Origin: Aquisalimonas sp. | GTDB taxonomy: Bacteria; Pseudomonadota; Gammaproteobacteria; Nitrococcales; Aquisalimonadaceae | DNA: 5,047 nt | Assembly (NCBI GenBank): GCA_007127625.1 | Contig: SKYZ01000203.1 | Coordinates: 1 to 5,047, forward strand | Direction of reading: 5' to 3' | Shown here: piece after piece, positions 1 through 5,047 of the stretch | Layout: the number at the start of each line of letters is the position of its first letter | Numbering within the stretch: position 1 is the stretch's first letter | Position numbers and translations under genes: made by a program | The notes under the pieces: generated by a model | The model's database searches: none | Told to the model about the DNA's origin: nothing | Seen by the model: only the letters and a program-made list of their open reading frames with translations

Positions 1-136
1 AGGGTGAAAACAACGCGGAGTTGCACCGTGGTGATGCAGCATCTGGGCGTATGCCCTGCCGGAGTGCAGCGGGGGAAGCGTGCGGGGGCGATCTGCCCCC
101 GCAGGCTCGGGCCTCAAGGAATCGCTCAGCGTTTCC
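1..136. other. Intergenic end region, no gene recognised
   Basis: I recognise no gene here. Short open stretches exist in some frames, but none gives a familiar protein or has a convincing ribosome binding site. The only clear structure is the hairpin at 81-103. The region follows the 3' end of the minus-strand acyl-CoA synthetase, so it is probably that gene's 3' untranslated region plus a spacer towards a gene outside the window. Confidence 0.5.
81..103 (-). terminator. Strong GC hairpin downstream of the acyl-CoA synthetase
   Basis: TGCGGGGGC (81-89) pairs perfectly with GCCCCCGCA (95-103) around a 5-base loop, GATCT. In the direction of the synthetase it starts 33 bases after the stop codon, where a terminator or mRNA 3'-end stabiliser would sit. 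Neither side has the T-run of a classical intrinsic terminator, so it may instead protect the transcript end or work with Rho. The structure is seen directly; its function and strand are inferred from position. Confidence 0.5.
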
Positions 137-1771
137 TTAAGCAGTGGGGAGGGTGTAGTCCTTGAAGTCCTCGCGCAGCTTGGCCTTCTGCAGCTTGCCG
201 GTGGCGCTGTGCGGCAGCTCCTCGACGAACAACACGTCGTCCGGCAGCCACCACTTGGCCACGTGTTGGCCGAGGTACTCCAGCACTCCGTCCTTGTCCA
301 CGCTGGATCCCTGCTCCCGCACGCACACCAGCAGCGGTCGTTCGTCCCACTTCGGATGGCGTGCGGCAATGACCGCTGCTTCGGCGATCTCCGGATGGCC
401 CACCGCGGCATTTTCCAGATCGATGGAGCTGATCCACTCGCCCCCGGACTTGATCACGTCCTTGGTGCGGTCGACGATCTCCATGTAGCCCTCGGGGTCG
501 ATCTTGGCAACGTCGCCGGTCCGGAACCAGCCCTCGTCGTCGAAGGCCTTGGCGTTGGCCTCGGGGTTCCCGTAATAGCCCGAGAGGATGGCCGCCCCGC
601 GGACCAGCAGTTCACCGAAGGCCTCGCCGTCGTGGGGCAGGCGTTTGCCGTCCTCATCGACGATCTTCATCTCCACACCGAATACGGCGCGGCCCTGCTT
701 GCACTTGATGTCCAGCTGCTCCTTGGGGGAGAGGTGCTGATCCCGCGGGCGCACCAGGGACACGGTGCCGATGGGGCTCATCTCGGTCATGCCCCAGCCC
801 TGCAGGCCTTCGACGTTGTAGGTCTCCTTGAACTCGTTGAGCATGGCGCGGGGCGCCGCGGAGCCGCCGATGAGCACGTGCTTGAGGCTCTGGAACCGCT
901 TGCCGGCCTCGCGCATGTGCTTGAGCAGCCCCAGCCAGACCGTGGGCACGCCCCAGGCGTCGGTGACGCCCTCGCCGTTCATCAGCTCCGCCAGGCTCTC
1001 GCCGTCCAGGCGCGGGCCGGGGAAGACCAGCTTGGCGCCCACCATGGGGCCGAAGTACGGCACGCCCCAGGCATTCACGTGGAACATGGGCACCACCGGC
1101 AGCATGGCGCTTTCCTCGTCCATGGTGAGCCCCGGCACGGAGAGGACGAAGAACGAGTGCAGCACCGTGGAACGGTGCGAGTACAGCACCCCCTTGGGGT
1201 TGCCGGTGGTGCCGGAGGTGTAGCACAGGGAGGAAGCGGTGTTCTCGTCGAACTCCGGCCAGTCGAACTCCGTGGGCTGATCGGCGATCAGGTCCTCGTA
1301 GCAGTGGACGTTGGGCAGCCCCGTCTCCGGCATGTGCGCGCGGTCGGTCATGATCACGTAACCGGCGACGTTGGGCAGGTGATCCTTGAGCTTGTCCAGC
1401 AACGGCACGAAGGTCAGGTCCACGAAGACGTACTTGTCCTCGGCGTGATTGACGATGTAAGTGAACTGGTCCGCCGGCAGGCGCGGATTGATGGTGTGGC
1501 AGATGGCCCCGATGCCGGAGGTGGCGTAGTACACCTCCAGGTGGCGGTAGGTGTTCCAAGCCACCGTGGCGACCCGATCGGTGTCCTGCACACCCAGCTT
1601 CTTGAGGGCATGGGCCAGTTGCCGGGTCCGCCGCGCCGCGTCCCGGTACGTGTAGCGGTGGAGGTCGCCCTCCACTGTCCGTGAGACCACTTCCTGGTCC
1701 GGGAAATTGCTGGCCGCGTACTCGATGATCTGAGAGATCAGTAGTGGCCGGTCCATCATCATTCCGCGCAT
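137..1771 (-). CDS. AlkK/DmdB-like fatty-acyl-CoA synthetase (AMP-forming)
   Basis: This 544-aa member of the ANL adenylate-forming superfamily would activate a carboxylic acid with ATP and join it to CoA in the cytoplasm, releasing AMP and pyrophosphate. The core motifs are complete: ATP-binding loop [12 protein letters not shown] (184-195), GWGMTE (325-330), GWFRTGD (414-420), hinge region [13 protein letters not shown] (434-446), and the C-terminal SATGKLQK (522-529), whose K526 is the expected catalytic lysine. The segment around the ATP loop, and phrases such as [18 protein letters not shown] and [13 protein letters not shown], closely resemble medium-chain ligase AlkK and the methylthiopropionate-CoA ligase DmdB; length is normal for both. 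The ATG at 1771 is chosen because AGGAGG lies 5 bases upstream and the N-terminus ([12 protein letters not shown]) then matches the family. The frame stays open to 1954, but those 61 extra residues look non-coding. It is transcribed divergently from the dehydrogenase operon, suggesting a shared pathway. The exact substrate is unknown. Confidence 0.93.
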   Translation of the reverse strand: MRGMMMDRPLLISQIIEYAASNFPDQEVVSRTVEGDLHRYTYRDAARRTRQLAHALKKLGVQDTDRVATVAWNTYRHLEVYYATSGIGAICHTINPRLPADQFTYIVNHAEDKYVFVDLTFVPLLDKLKDHLPNVAGYVIMTDRAHMPETGLPNVHCYEDLIADQPTEFDWPEFDENTASSLCYTSGTTGNPKGVLYSHRSTVLHSFFVLSVPGLTMDEESAMLPVVPMFHVNAWGVPYFGPMVGAKLVFPGPRLDGESLAELMNGEGVTDAWGVPTVWLGLLKHMREAGKRFQSLKHVLIGGSAAPRAMLNEFKETYNVEGLQGWGMTEMSPIGTVSLVRPRDQHLSPKEQLDIKCKQGRAVFGVEMKIVDEDGKRLPHDGEAFGELLVRGAAILSGYYGNPEANAKAFDDEGWFRTGDVAKIDPEGYMEIVDRTKDVIKSGGEWISSIDLENAAVGHPEIAEAAVIAARHPKWDERPLLVCVREQGSSVDKDGVLEYLGQHVAKWWLPDDVLFVEELPHSATGKLQKAKLREDFKDYTLPTA

Positions 1772-1774
1772 TGT

Positions 1775-1782
1775 CTCCTCCT
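1775..1782 (-). promoter_or_regulatory. Ribosome binding site fixing the synthetase start
   Basis: On the minus strand this reads AGGAGGAG, with the AGGAGG core ending 5 bases before the ATG at 1771-1769. It is a near-perfect Shine-Dalgarno sequence. It settles the start against the upstream ATG at 1954, and against the in-frame ATGs at 1762, 1759 and 1756, which lie further from it. Confidence 0.85.
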
Positions 1783-1810
1783 GCTTCCGGATGTGTGATT
1801 GTGAAGTGCA

Positions 1811-1836
1811 GTGTCGCGCCCCCGCGGCGTCGACAC
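1811..1836. repeat. Inverted repeat GTGTCG-N14-CGACAC
   Basis: GTGTCG (1811-1816) and CGACAC (1831-1836) are perfect 6-bp inverted arms. Inside them GCC (1818-1820) and GGC (1826-1828) also pair if one unpaired base on one side and two on the other are allowed. It lies in the likely 5' leader of the minus-strand synthetase, 40 bases upstream of its start, so it could act as an operator or as an RNA hairpin. Function is inferred; GC-rich DNA gives such pairings by chance fairly often. Confidence 0.4.
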
Positions 1837-1839
1837 AAC

Positions 1840-1864
1840 CGCGGATAACCGCGTGACCACACGC
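1840..1864. repeat. Two overlapping 5-4-5 palindromes, one helical turn apart
   Basis: CGCGG-ATAA-CCGCG (1840-1853) and GCGTG-ACCA-CACGC (1851-1864) are perfect palindromes of identical architecture (5-bp arms, 4-bp spacer). They overlap by 3 bp, and their centres are 11 bp apart, about one turn of DNA. Within this, AACCGCG also occurs as a direct repeat at 1837-1843 and 1847-1853. Such an arrangement in a divergent promoter region is compatible with a dimeric repressor binding cooperatively, for example of the TetR type common near acyl-CoA genes. This is inference from geometry only. Confidence 0.45.
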
Positions 1865-1893
1865 TACCGTATGGGTTCCGCGGCGCAGCGTGT
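1859..1893. repeat. Inverted repeat ACACGCT-N21-AGCGTGT
   Basis: ACACGCT (1859-1865) and AGCGTGT (1887-1893) form perfect 7-bp inverted arms separated by 21 bases. The left arm overlaps the second short palindrome (1851-1864), so the two structures would compete. It lies near the middle of the divergent region, where either promoter could be. A regulator with widely spaced half-sites is one possibility, and chance is another. Confidence 0.4.
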
Positions 1894-1956
1894 CCGCAGC
1901 TTTCCGGGGGGTTAGCGTAGGGCCGCAAGCCGTGGCATGCTCCGGGTTGATCAAAA

Positions 1957-1962
1957 GAGGAG
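1957..1962 (+). promoter_or_regulatory. Ribosome binding site of the first dehydrogenase
   Basis: GAGGAG ends 9 bases before the ATG at 1972, within a purine-rich stretch (AAAAGAGGAGAAG). It supports the chosen start of the first plus-strand gene. Confidence 0.8.
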
Positions 1963-1971
1963 AAGTGACTC

Positions 1972-3150
1972 ATGACGGACCTGGACACATTCCGGCGTGA
2001 AACCCGGGAATGGCTGGAGGCCAACTGTCCCGAAAGCATGCGCACGCCCATTACCAGTGACGATGACGCCTGCTGGGGCGGGCGCAAGTGGGTGTTCAAG
2101 AGCGACGACCAGCGCCTGTGGCTGGAGCGCATGGCCGAGCGCGGCTGGACCGCGCCGGACTGGCCCACCGAGTACGGCGGTGGCGGCCTCGACAAGGCCC
2201 AGGTGAAGATACTCCGCGAGGAGATGGCGCGCATCAATGCGCGGCCGCCGCTGAACAGCTTCGGCGTGTGGATGATCGGCCCGGCCATCCTCAAGTTCGG
2301 CTCGGAGGACCTCAAGCGCCAGCATCTGCCGCCCATCGTCCGCGGCGAGATCCGCTGGTGCCAGGGCTACAGCGAGCCCGGGGCCGGTTCGGACCTGGCG
2401 GGGCTGCAGACCCGGGCCGAGGACAAGGGCGATCACTTCATCGTCAACGGCCAGAAGATCTGGACCTCCTACGCCGACAAGGCGGACTGGATGTTCTGCC
2501 TGGTGCGCACCAATCCCGACGTCAAGAAGCAGCAGGGCATCAGCCTGGTGCTGTTCGACATGGAAACCCCCGGCGTGTCCACCCGCCCCATTACCCTGAT
2601 CTCCGGCAGCTCGCCCTTCTGCGAGACCTTCCTGGACAACGTGCGCGTGGAGAAGGACCAGGTGGTGGGCGAAGTGGACCAGGGCTGGACCATCGCCAAG
2701 TACCTGCTCACTCACGAGCGCGAGATGATTGGCGGTTTCGGCCGCACGGCGGCGGGCAGCAAGACCCTGGCCGAGCAGGCGGTGGACGCCATCGGTCTGG
2801 AGGACGGCCGCCTGGCCGACGACATGCTGCGTGGCGAGGTGGCCCAGTGGGATCTGGACGCCCGCGCCTTCGAGCTCACCGCCGAGCGGGTCAACGAGGA
2901 GGCCAAGGCCGGCCAGGGCGTGGGTGCGGCTTCCGCCATGCTCAAGTACTACGGCACCGAGCTCAACAAGCGCCGTCAGGAGTTGCTCATGGCCATGAAC
3001 GGCAGCAATGCGCTGATCTGGGAAGGCAAGGGCGAGCAGGCCGGCCAGTTGCCGCGCCACTGGCTGCGCTCCAAGGGCAACTCCATCGAGGGCGGCACCT
3101 CCGAGGTGCAGCTCAACATCATCGCCAGGAACATCCTCGGGCTCGGGTAA
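1972..3150 (+). CDS. Acyl-CoA dehydrogenase, large (catalytic) subunit type
   Basis: This 392-aa FAD-dependent dehydrogenase would introduce the alpha-beta double bond into an acyl-CoA. Domains follow the family order: N-terminal helical domain (about 1-125), beta middle domain with YSEPGAGSDLAGL (133-145) and the flavin-contacting WTS (164-166), then a C-terminal helical domain ending IEGGTSEVQLNIIARNILG (372-390). Where medium-chain dehydrogenase has catalytic Glu376, this protein has glycine, with E373 one residue earlier. By hand alignment, E249 in THER (247-250) falls at the position of the base in isovaleryl-CoA dehydrogenase (Glu254) and in mycobacterial ChsE4 (Glu247), so it is the likely catalytic residue. 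The usual R-K-x-F-G motif of the C-terminal domain is missing, replaced by a longer variable stretch (about 255-295), as in PimC-like large subunits. It heads the plus-strand operon, 20 bp before a second dehydrogenase that carries the missing motif. The substrate is not determinable. Confidence 0.92.
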   Translation: MTDLDTFRRETREWLEANCPESMRTPITSDDDACWGGRKWVFKSDDQRLWLERMAERGWTAPDWPTEYGGGGLDKAQVKILREEMARINARPPLNSFGVWMIGPAILKFGSEDLKRQHLPPIVRGEIRWCQGYSEPGAGSDLAGLQTRAEDKGDHFIVNGQKIWTSYADKADWMFCLVRTNPDVKKQQGISLVLFDMETPGVSTRPITLISGSSPFCETFLDNVRVEKDQVVGEVDQGWTIAKYLLTHEREMIGGFGRTAAGSKTLAEQAVDAIGLEDGRLADDMLRGEVAQWDLDARAFELTAERVNEEAKAGQGVGAASAMLKYYGTELNKRRQELLMAMNGSNALIWEGKGEQAGQLPRHWLRSKGNSIEGGTSEVQLNIIARNILGLG

Positions 3151-3170
3151 CGACGGAAAGGTCAACGGTC

Positions 3171-4310
3171 ATGACGACACTGGTACTGAACGAAGAACAG
3201 CAAATGCTCAAGGACTCCGCCCGCGGGTTTCTCCAGGAACGCGCCCCGGTGAGCGAGATGCGGCGGCTGCGGGACGAGGGCAATCCGGACGGCTTCTCCC
3301 GGGATGTCTGGGCGGCCATGGTGGAGCAGGGCTTCGCCGGAACGCTGATTCCCGAAGAGCACGGCGGATTCGCCTTCGGCCACGTGGGGATGGGGCAGAT
3401 TTTCGAGGAGTCGGGGCGCACCCTGACCGCCTCGCCGCTGCTGTCCACTGCCGTGGTGGCCGCCCTGCTGCTCGAGCGGGCGGGTAACGAGGAGCAGAAG
3501 GGACTGCTGACTGCCCTGGGCCAGGGCGAGGCGATCGTGGCCCTGGCGGTGGACGAATCCGCCCGGCACAACCCGCAGCTCATTCGCACCCGCGCCGAGC
3601 ACAACGGCAGCGGATACACCCTGAACGGCTGCAAGGGGTTCGTGGTGGACGGGCACGTGGCGGATCACCTGATCGTGGTGGCGCGCACCTCCGGGGAGAG
3701 TAATGACCGGGATGGGATCACCCTGTTTCTGGTGGATCCCGCTACTGCGGGCATCGAGTTGGAGCCCATGGTCACCGTGGACAGTCACCGGGTGGCCGAA
3801 GTGCGCCTGAACGACGTGGAAGTGCTCCAGGAAGCCGTTCTGGGCGAGGTGGATCGCGGCTTCGCCGTGCTGGAGCCGGTGCTGTCGGCTGCCAACGCCC
3901 ACCTGGCCGCCGAGTTGCTCGGCCTGACCCTGGAAGCCTTCGAGCGCACCGTGCGCTACATGCAGGAGCGCAAGCAGTTCGGGGTGGCCATCGGCTCCTT
4001 CCAGGCACTGCAGCACCGGGCGGCTCACCTGTTCAGTGAAATCGAGTTGCTGAAATCCTCGGTGATTGCGGCGCTGTCGGCCTTGGACGAGGGCGCCGAC
4101 GACGTGGAGCAGCTCTGCAGCCTGGCCAAGGCCCGGGCCTGCAGTGTCGCCGAGCTGGCCACCAACGAGGGGGTGCAGCTGCACGGCGGCATGGGCATGA
4201 CCGACGAGTTCGACATCGGCCTGTTCCTAAAGCGCGCCCGTGCCGCGCAGCAGACCTTCGGCGACCAGCGCTACCACGCGGCGCGGTTCGCCCGGCTGCG
4301 CGGGTACTGA
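3171..4310 (+). CDS. Acyl-CoA dehydrogenase, small (partner) subunit type
   Basis: This 379-aa protein is a second, clearly different member of the acyl-CoA dehydrogenase family. It has the N-terminal helical domain (about 1-115), a beta middle domain, and a C-terminal helical domain with ERKQFG (266-271), IGSFQALQHRAA (274-285) and QLHGGMGMTDE (336-346), all flavin/interface features. It lacks the YSEPGAGSD and WTS motifs: the equivalent stretches read ALAVDESARHN (124-134) and KGFVVDG (155-161). Neither usual glutamate position holds an acid: the region near 239-246 reads SAANAHLA and the C-terminal loop reads QTFGDQRYH (361-369). This fits a non-catalytic partner such as PimD or ChsE5, forming an alpha2-beta2 complex with the protein encoded just upstream. 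The ATG at 3171 is preceded by only a weak GGAAAGG (3155-3161), so translation may be coupled to the upstream gene, whose stop is 20 bp away. The frame runs open far upstream, but that part overlaps the first dehydrogenase and is not coding. Confidence 0.9.
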   Translation: MTTLVLNEEQQMLKDSARGFLQERAPVSEMRRLRDEGNPDGFSRDVWAAMVEQGFAGTLIPEEHGGFAFGHVGMGQIFEESGRTLTASPLLSTAVVAALLLERAGNEEQKGLLTALGQGEAIVALAVDESARHNPQLIRTRAEHNGSGYTLNGCKGFVVDGHVADHLIVVARTSGESNDRDGITLFLVDPATAGIELEPMVTVDSHRVAEVRLNDVEVLQEAVLGEVDRGFAVLEPVLSAANAHLAAELLGLTLEAFERTVRYMQERKQFGVAIGSFQALQHRAAHLFSEIELLKSSVIAALSALDEGADDVEQLCSLAKARACSVAELATNEGVQLHGGMGMTDEFDIGLFLKRARAAQQTFGDQRYHAARFARLRGY

Positions 4311-4334
4311 GCCGCACCGCCGTGAACCCGGACC

Positions 4335-4340
4335 AGGAGG
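4335..4340 (+). promoter_or_regulatory. Ribosome binding site fixing a GTG start
   Basis: AGGAGG ends 7 bases before GTG at 4348. This ideal spacing selects the GTG as the start of the crotonase-fold gene. The first in-frame ATG (codon 28, at 4429) would remove the first beta strands of the fold. Confidence 0.85.
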
Positions 4341-4347
4341 AGATCAC

Positions 4348-5047
4348 GTGAGCTACGAGTGCTTCGACGTCACCATCGACAACGCCATCGCGCACCTGGT
4401 GCTCAGGCGCCCGGAAAAGCGCAACAGCATGATCCCGTCGTTCTGGCGGGAGCTGCCGGAGATCATCCGGGATATCGACGACAATGCCCGCGCCCGGGTG
4501 ATCGTCATCTCCTCCACGGGGCCGCACTTCACGTCCGGCCTGGACGTGAAGGCGTTCGAGTCCATCGGCGCGGCACCGGACGAACCCATGGCCGAACGCC
4601 AGGCGGGGCTACGGTTCCAGAACACGGTGCGCGCCATGCAGGAGACCTTCACCTGCCTGGAGCGCTGCCGGGTGCCGGTGCTGGCGGCCATCCAGGGCGG
4701 CTGCATCGGCGGCGGGGTGGATCTGGTGACCGCCTGCGACATGCGCTACGCCACCGACGACGCCTTTGTCACCATCCACGAGATCAATATCGGCATGACC
4801 GCCGACGTGGGCACCTTCCCGCGCATCTTCAAGCTGATCCCGGAAGGCGTGGCGCGGGAGCTGGCTTACACCGGTCGGCGCATGCCGGCGGCGGAGGCAC
4901 AGGCCGTTGGGCTGGTGAACCGTGTCTATCCGGACCACGACACCATGCTGGCCGAGGTCATGGGCATCGCCGGGGAGATCGCCGCCAAAGCGCCCCTGGC
5001 CATCCACGGCACCAAGCGCCTGGCCAACTACGCGCGGGACCATTCAG
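4348..5047 (+). CDS. Delta(3,5)-delta(2,4)-dienoyl-CoA isomerase-like crotonase (3' partial)
   Basis: The visible 233 residues belong to the enoyl-CoA hydratase/isomerase (crotonase) superfamily. The oxyanion-hole segments are present: an N-terminal one around HFTSGLDVKAF (60-70) and GGCIGGGVDL (117-126). The three acidic residues that define mammalian ECH1 (rat Asp176, Glu196, Asp204) are all matched with identical spacing by D125 in GGGVDL, E145 in IHEINIG and D153 in TADVGT. The last visible residues, YARDHS, also match a conserved ECH1 stretch. The predicted reaction shifts a 3,5-dienoyl-CoA to the 2,4-dienoyl-CoA so that beta-oxidation of unsaturated acyl chains can continue. A normal family length of about 270 aa means roughly 35-45 residues lie beyond the window. 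It starts with GTG behind a strong ribosome binding site, 37 bp after the second dehydrogenase, so it is probably co-transcribed. A plain enoyl-CoA hydratase is less likely, because E145 and D153 do not reproduce the usual hydratase pair of glutamates. Confidence 0.88.
   Translation, partial: MSYECFDVTIDNAIAHLVLRRPEKRNSMIPSFWRELPEIIRDIDDNARARVIVISSTGPHFTSGLDVKAFESIGAAPDEPMAERQAGLRFQNTVRAMQETFTCLERCRVPVLAAIQGGCIGGGVDLVTACDMRYATDDAFVTIHEINIGMTADVGTFPRIFKLIPEGVARELAYTGRRMPAAEAQAVGLVNRVYPDHDTMLAEVMGIAGEIAAKAPLAIHGTKRLANYARDHS

Larger units (their letters stand above)
1772..1971. promoter_or_regulatory. Divergent control region between synthetase and dehydrogenase operon
   Basis: This 200-bp non-coding gap separates two head-to-head transcription units and must hold promoters for both unless transcription enters from elsewhere. 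Each end has a good ribosome binding site. I could not find a convincing sigma-70 -35/-10 pair on either strand. The centre (1811-1893) is crowded with inverted repeats, listed separately, which are candidate operators for a shared regulator. An 8-bp palindrome TTGATCAA (1947-1954) lies just upstream of the plus-strand ribosome binding site. Promoter function is inferred from gene orientation. Confidence 0.7.

Noticed and set aside
80..1684. 534-codon open frame on the plus strand opposite the acyl-CoA synthetase
   Set aside because: It is antisense to a gene with all ANL motifs. Its translation is rich in H, V, G and L with no recognisable domain, as expected from the shadow of a gene with G/C-ending codons.
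1772..1954. 61-residue N-terminal extension of the synthetase
   Set aside because: The extension covers the repeat-rich intergenic region, has no family similarity, and the AGGAGG site at 1777-1782 points to the ATG at 1771.
654..2336. 560-codon minus-strand frame crossing the synthetase, the intergenic region and the first dehydrogenase
   Set aside because: It crosses two well-supported genes and a promoter region, and its translation is low-complexity and arginine/proline-rich without domains.
1951..3165. 404-codon open frame on the minus strand opposite the first dehydrogenase
   Set aside because: It mirrors a convincing dehydrogenase gene, has no family motif, and arises from GC-biased third codon positions.
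2088..3170. Upstream in-frame extension of the second dehydrogenase, giving a 740-aa fusion
   Set aside because: The extension is the first dehydrogenase gene read in the wrong frame and is low-complexity. The ATG at 3171 begins a normal family N-terminus, so this is two genes and not a fusion.
3162..4184. 340-codon open frame on the minus strand opposite the second dehydrogenase
   Set aside because: It has the same shadow composition and lies entirely antisense to a gene with clear motifs such as RKQFG and LHGGMG.
4353..5043. Minus-strand open frames opposite the isomerase gene
   Set aside because: They are antisense shadows of a gene with intact crotonase motifs and a clear ribosome binding site.
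1..5047. Mobile element, CRISPR array, tRNA or rRNA
   Set aside because: I saw no transposase or integrase motifs, no regularly spaced direct repeats, and no cloverleaf or conserved rRNA stretches on either strand.

Overview
The window is GC-rich bacterial DNA with tightly packed genes, each protein a recognisable acyl-CoA metabolism enzyme. Strong G/C preference at third codon positions and the protein families point to a high-GC Pseudomonadota. A gammaproteobacterium, possibly a marine or halophilic heterotroph, is a reasonable guess, because the acyl-CoA ligase closely resembles Pseudomonas AlkK and marine DmdB-type ligases. That placement is inference from remembered families and not a database result.

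Layout. Positions 1-136 hold no recognisable gene, only a perfect 9-bp hairpin just beyond the 3' end of the first gene. Positions 137-1771 (minus strand) encode a complete AlkK/DmdB-like fatty-acyl-CoA synthetase of 544 aa. Positions 1772-1971 are a 200-bp divergent intergenic region with several inverted repeats, the likely control region for both directions. From 1972 the plus strand carries three genes in a row: a 392-aa acyl-CoA dehydrogenase (1972-3150), a second, different 379-aa acyl-CoA dehydrogenase (3171-4310), and a crotonase-fold protein with a GTG start (4348 to beyond the window edge). The last keeps all three acidic residues of delta(3,5)-delta(2,4)-dienoyl-CoA isomerase. Gaps of 20 and 37 bp suggest an operon.

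How the genes fit together. The ligase would activate a carboxylic acid to its CoA thioester. The two dehydrogenases look like the unlike subunits of one heteromeric enzyme (as in PimC/PimD or mycobacterial ChsE4/ChsE5). The first has the candidate catalytic glutamate and the flavin-side motifs but lacks the RKQFG motif; the second has RKQFG but no visible catalytic base. The isomerase would move double bonds in a dienoyl-CoA intermediate so that beta-oxidation can continue. Together they suggest a dedicated catabolic module for an unsaturated, branched, cyclic or dicarboxylic acid, but the substrate cannot be read from the sequence. No regulator, transporter, RNA gene, mobile element or CRISPR array is visible.
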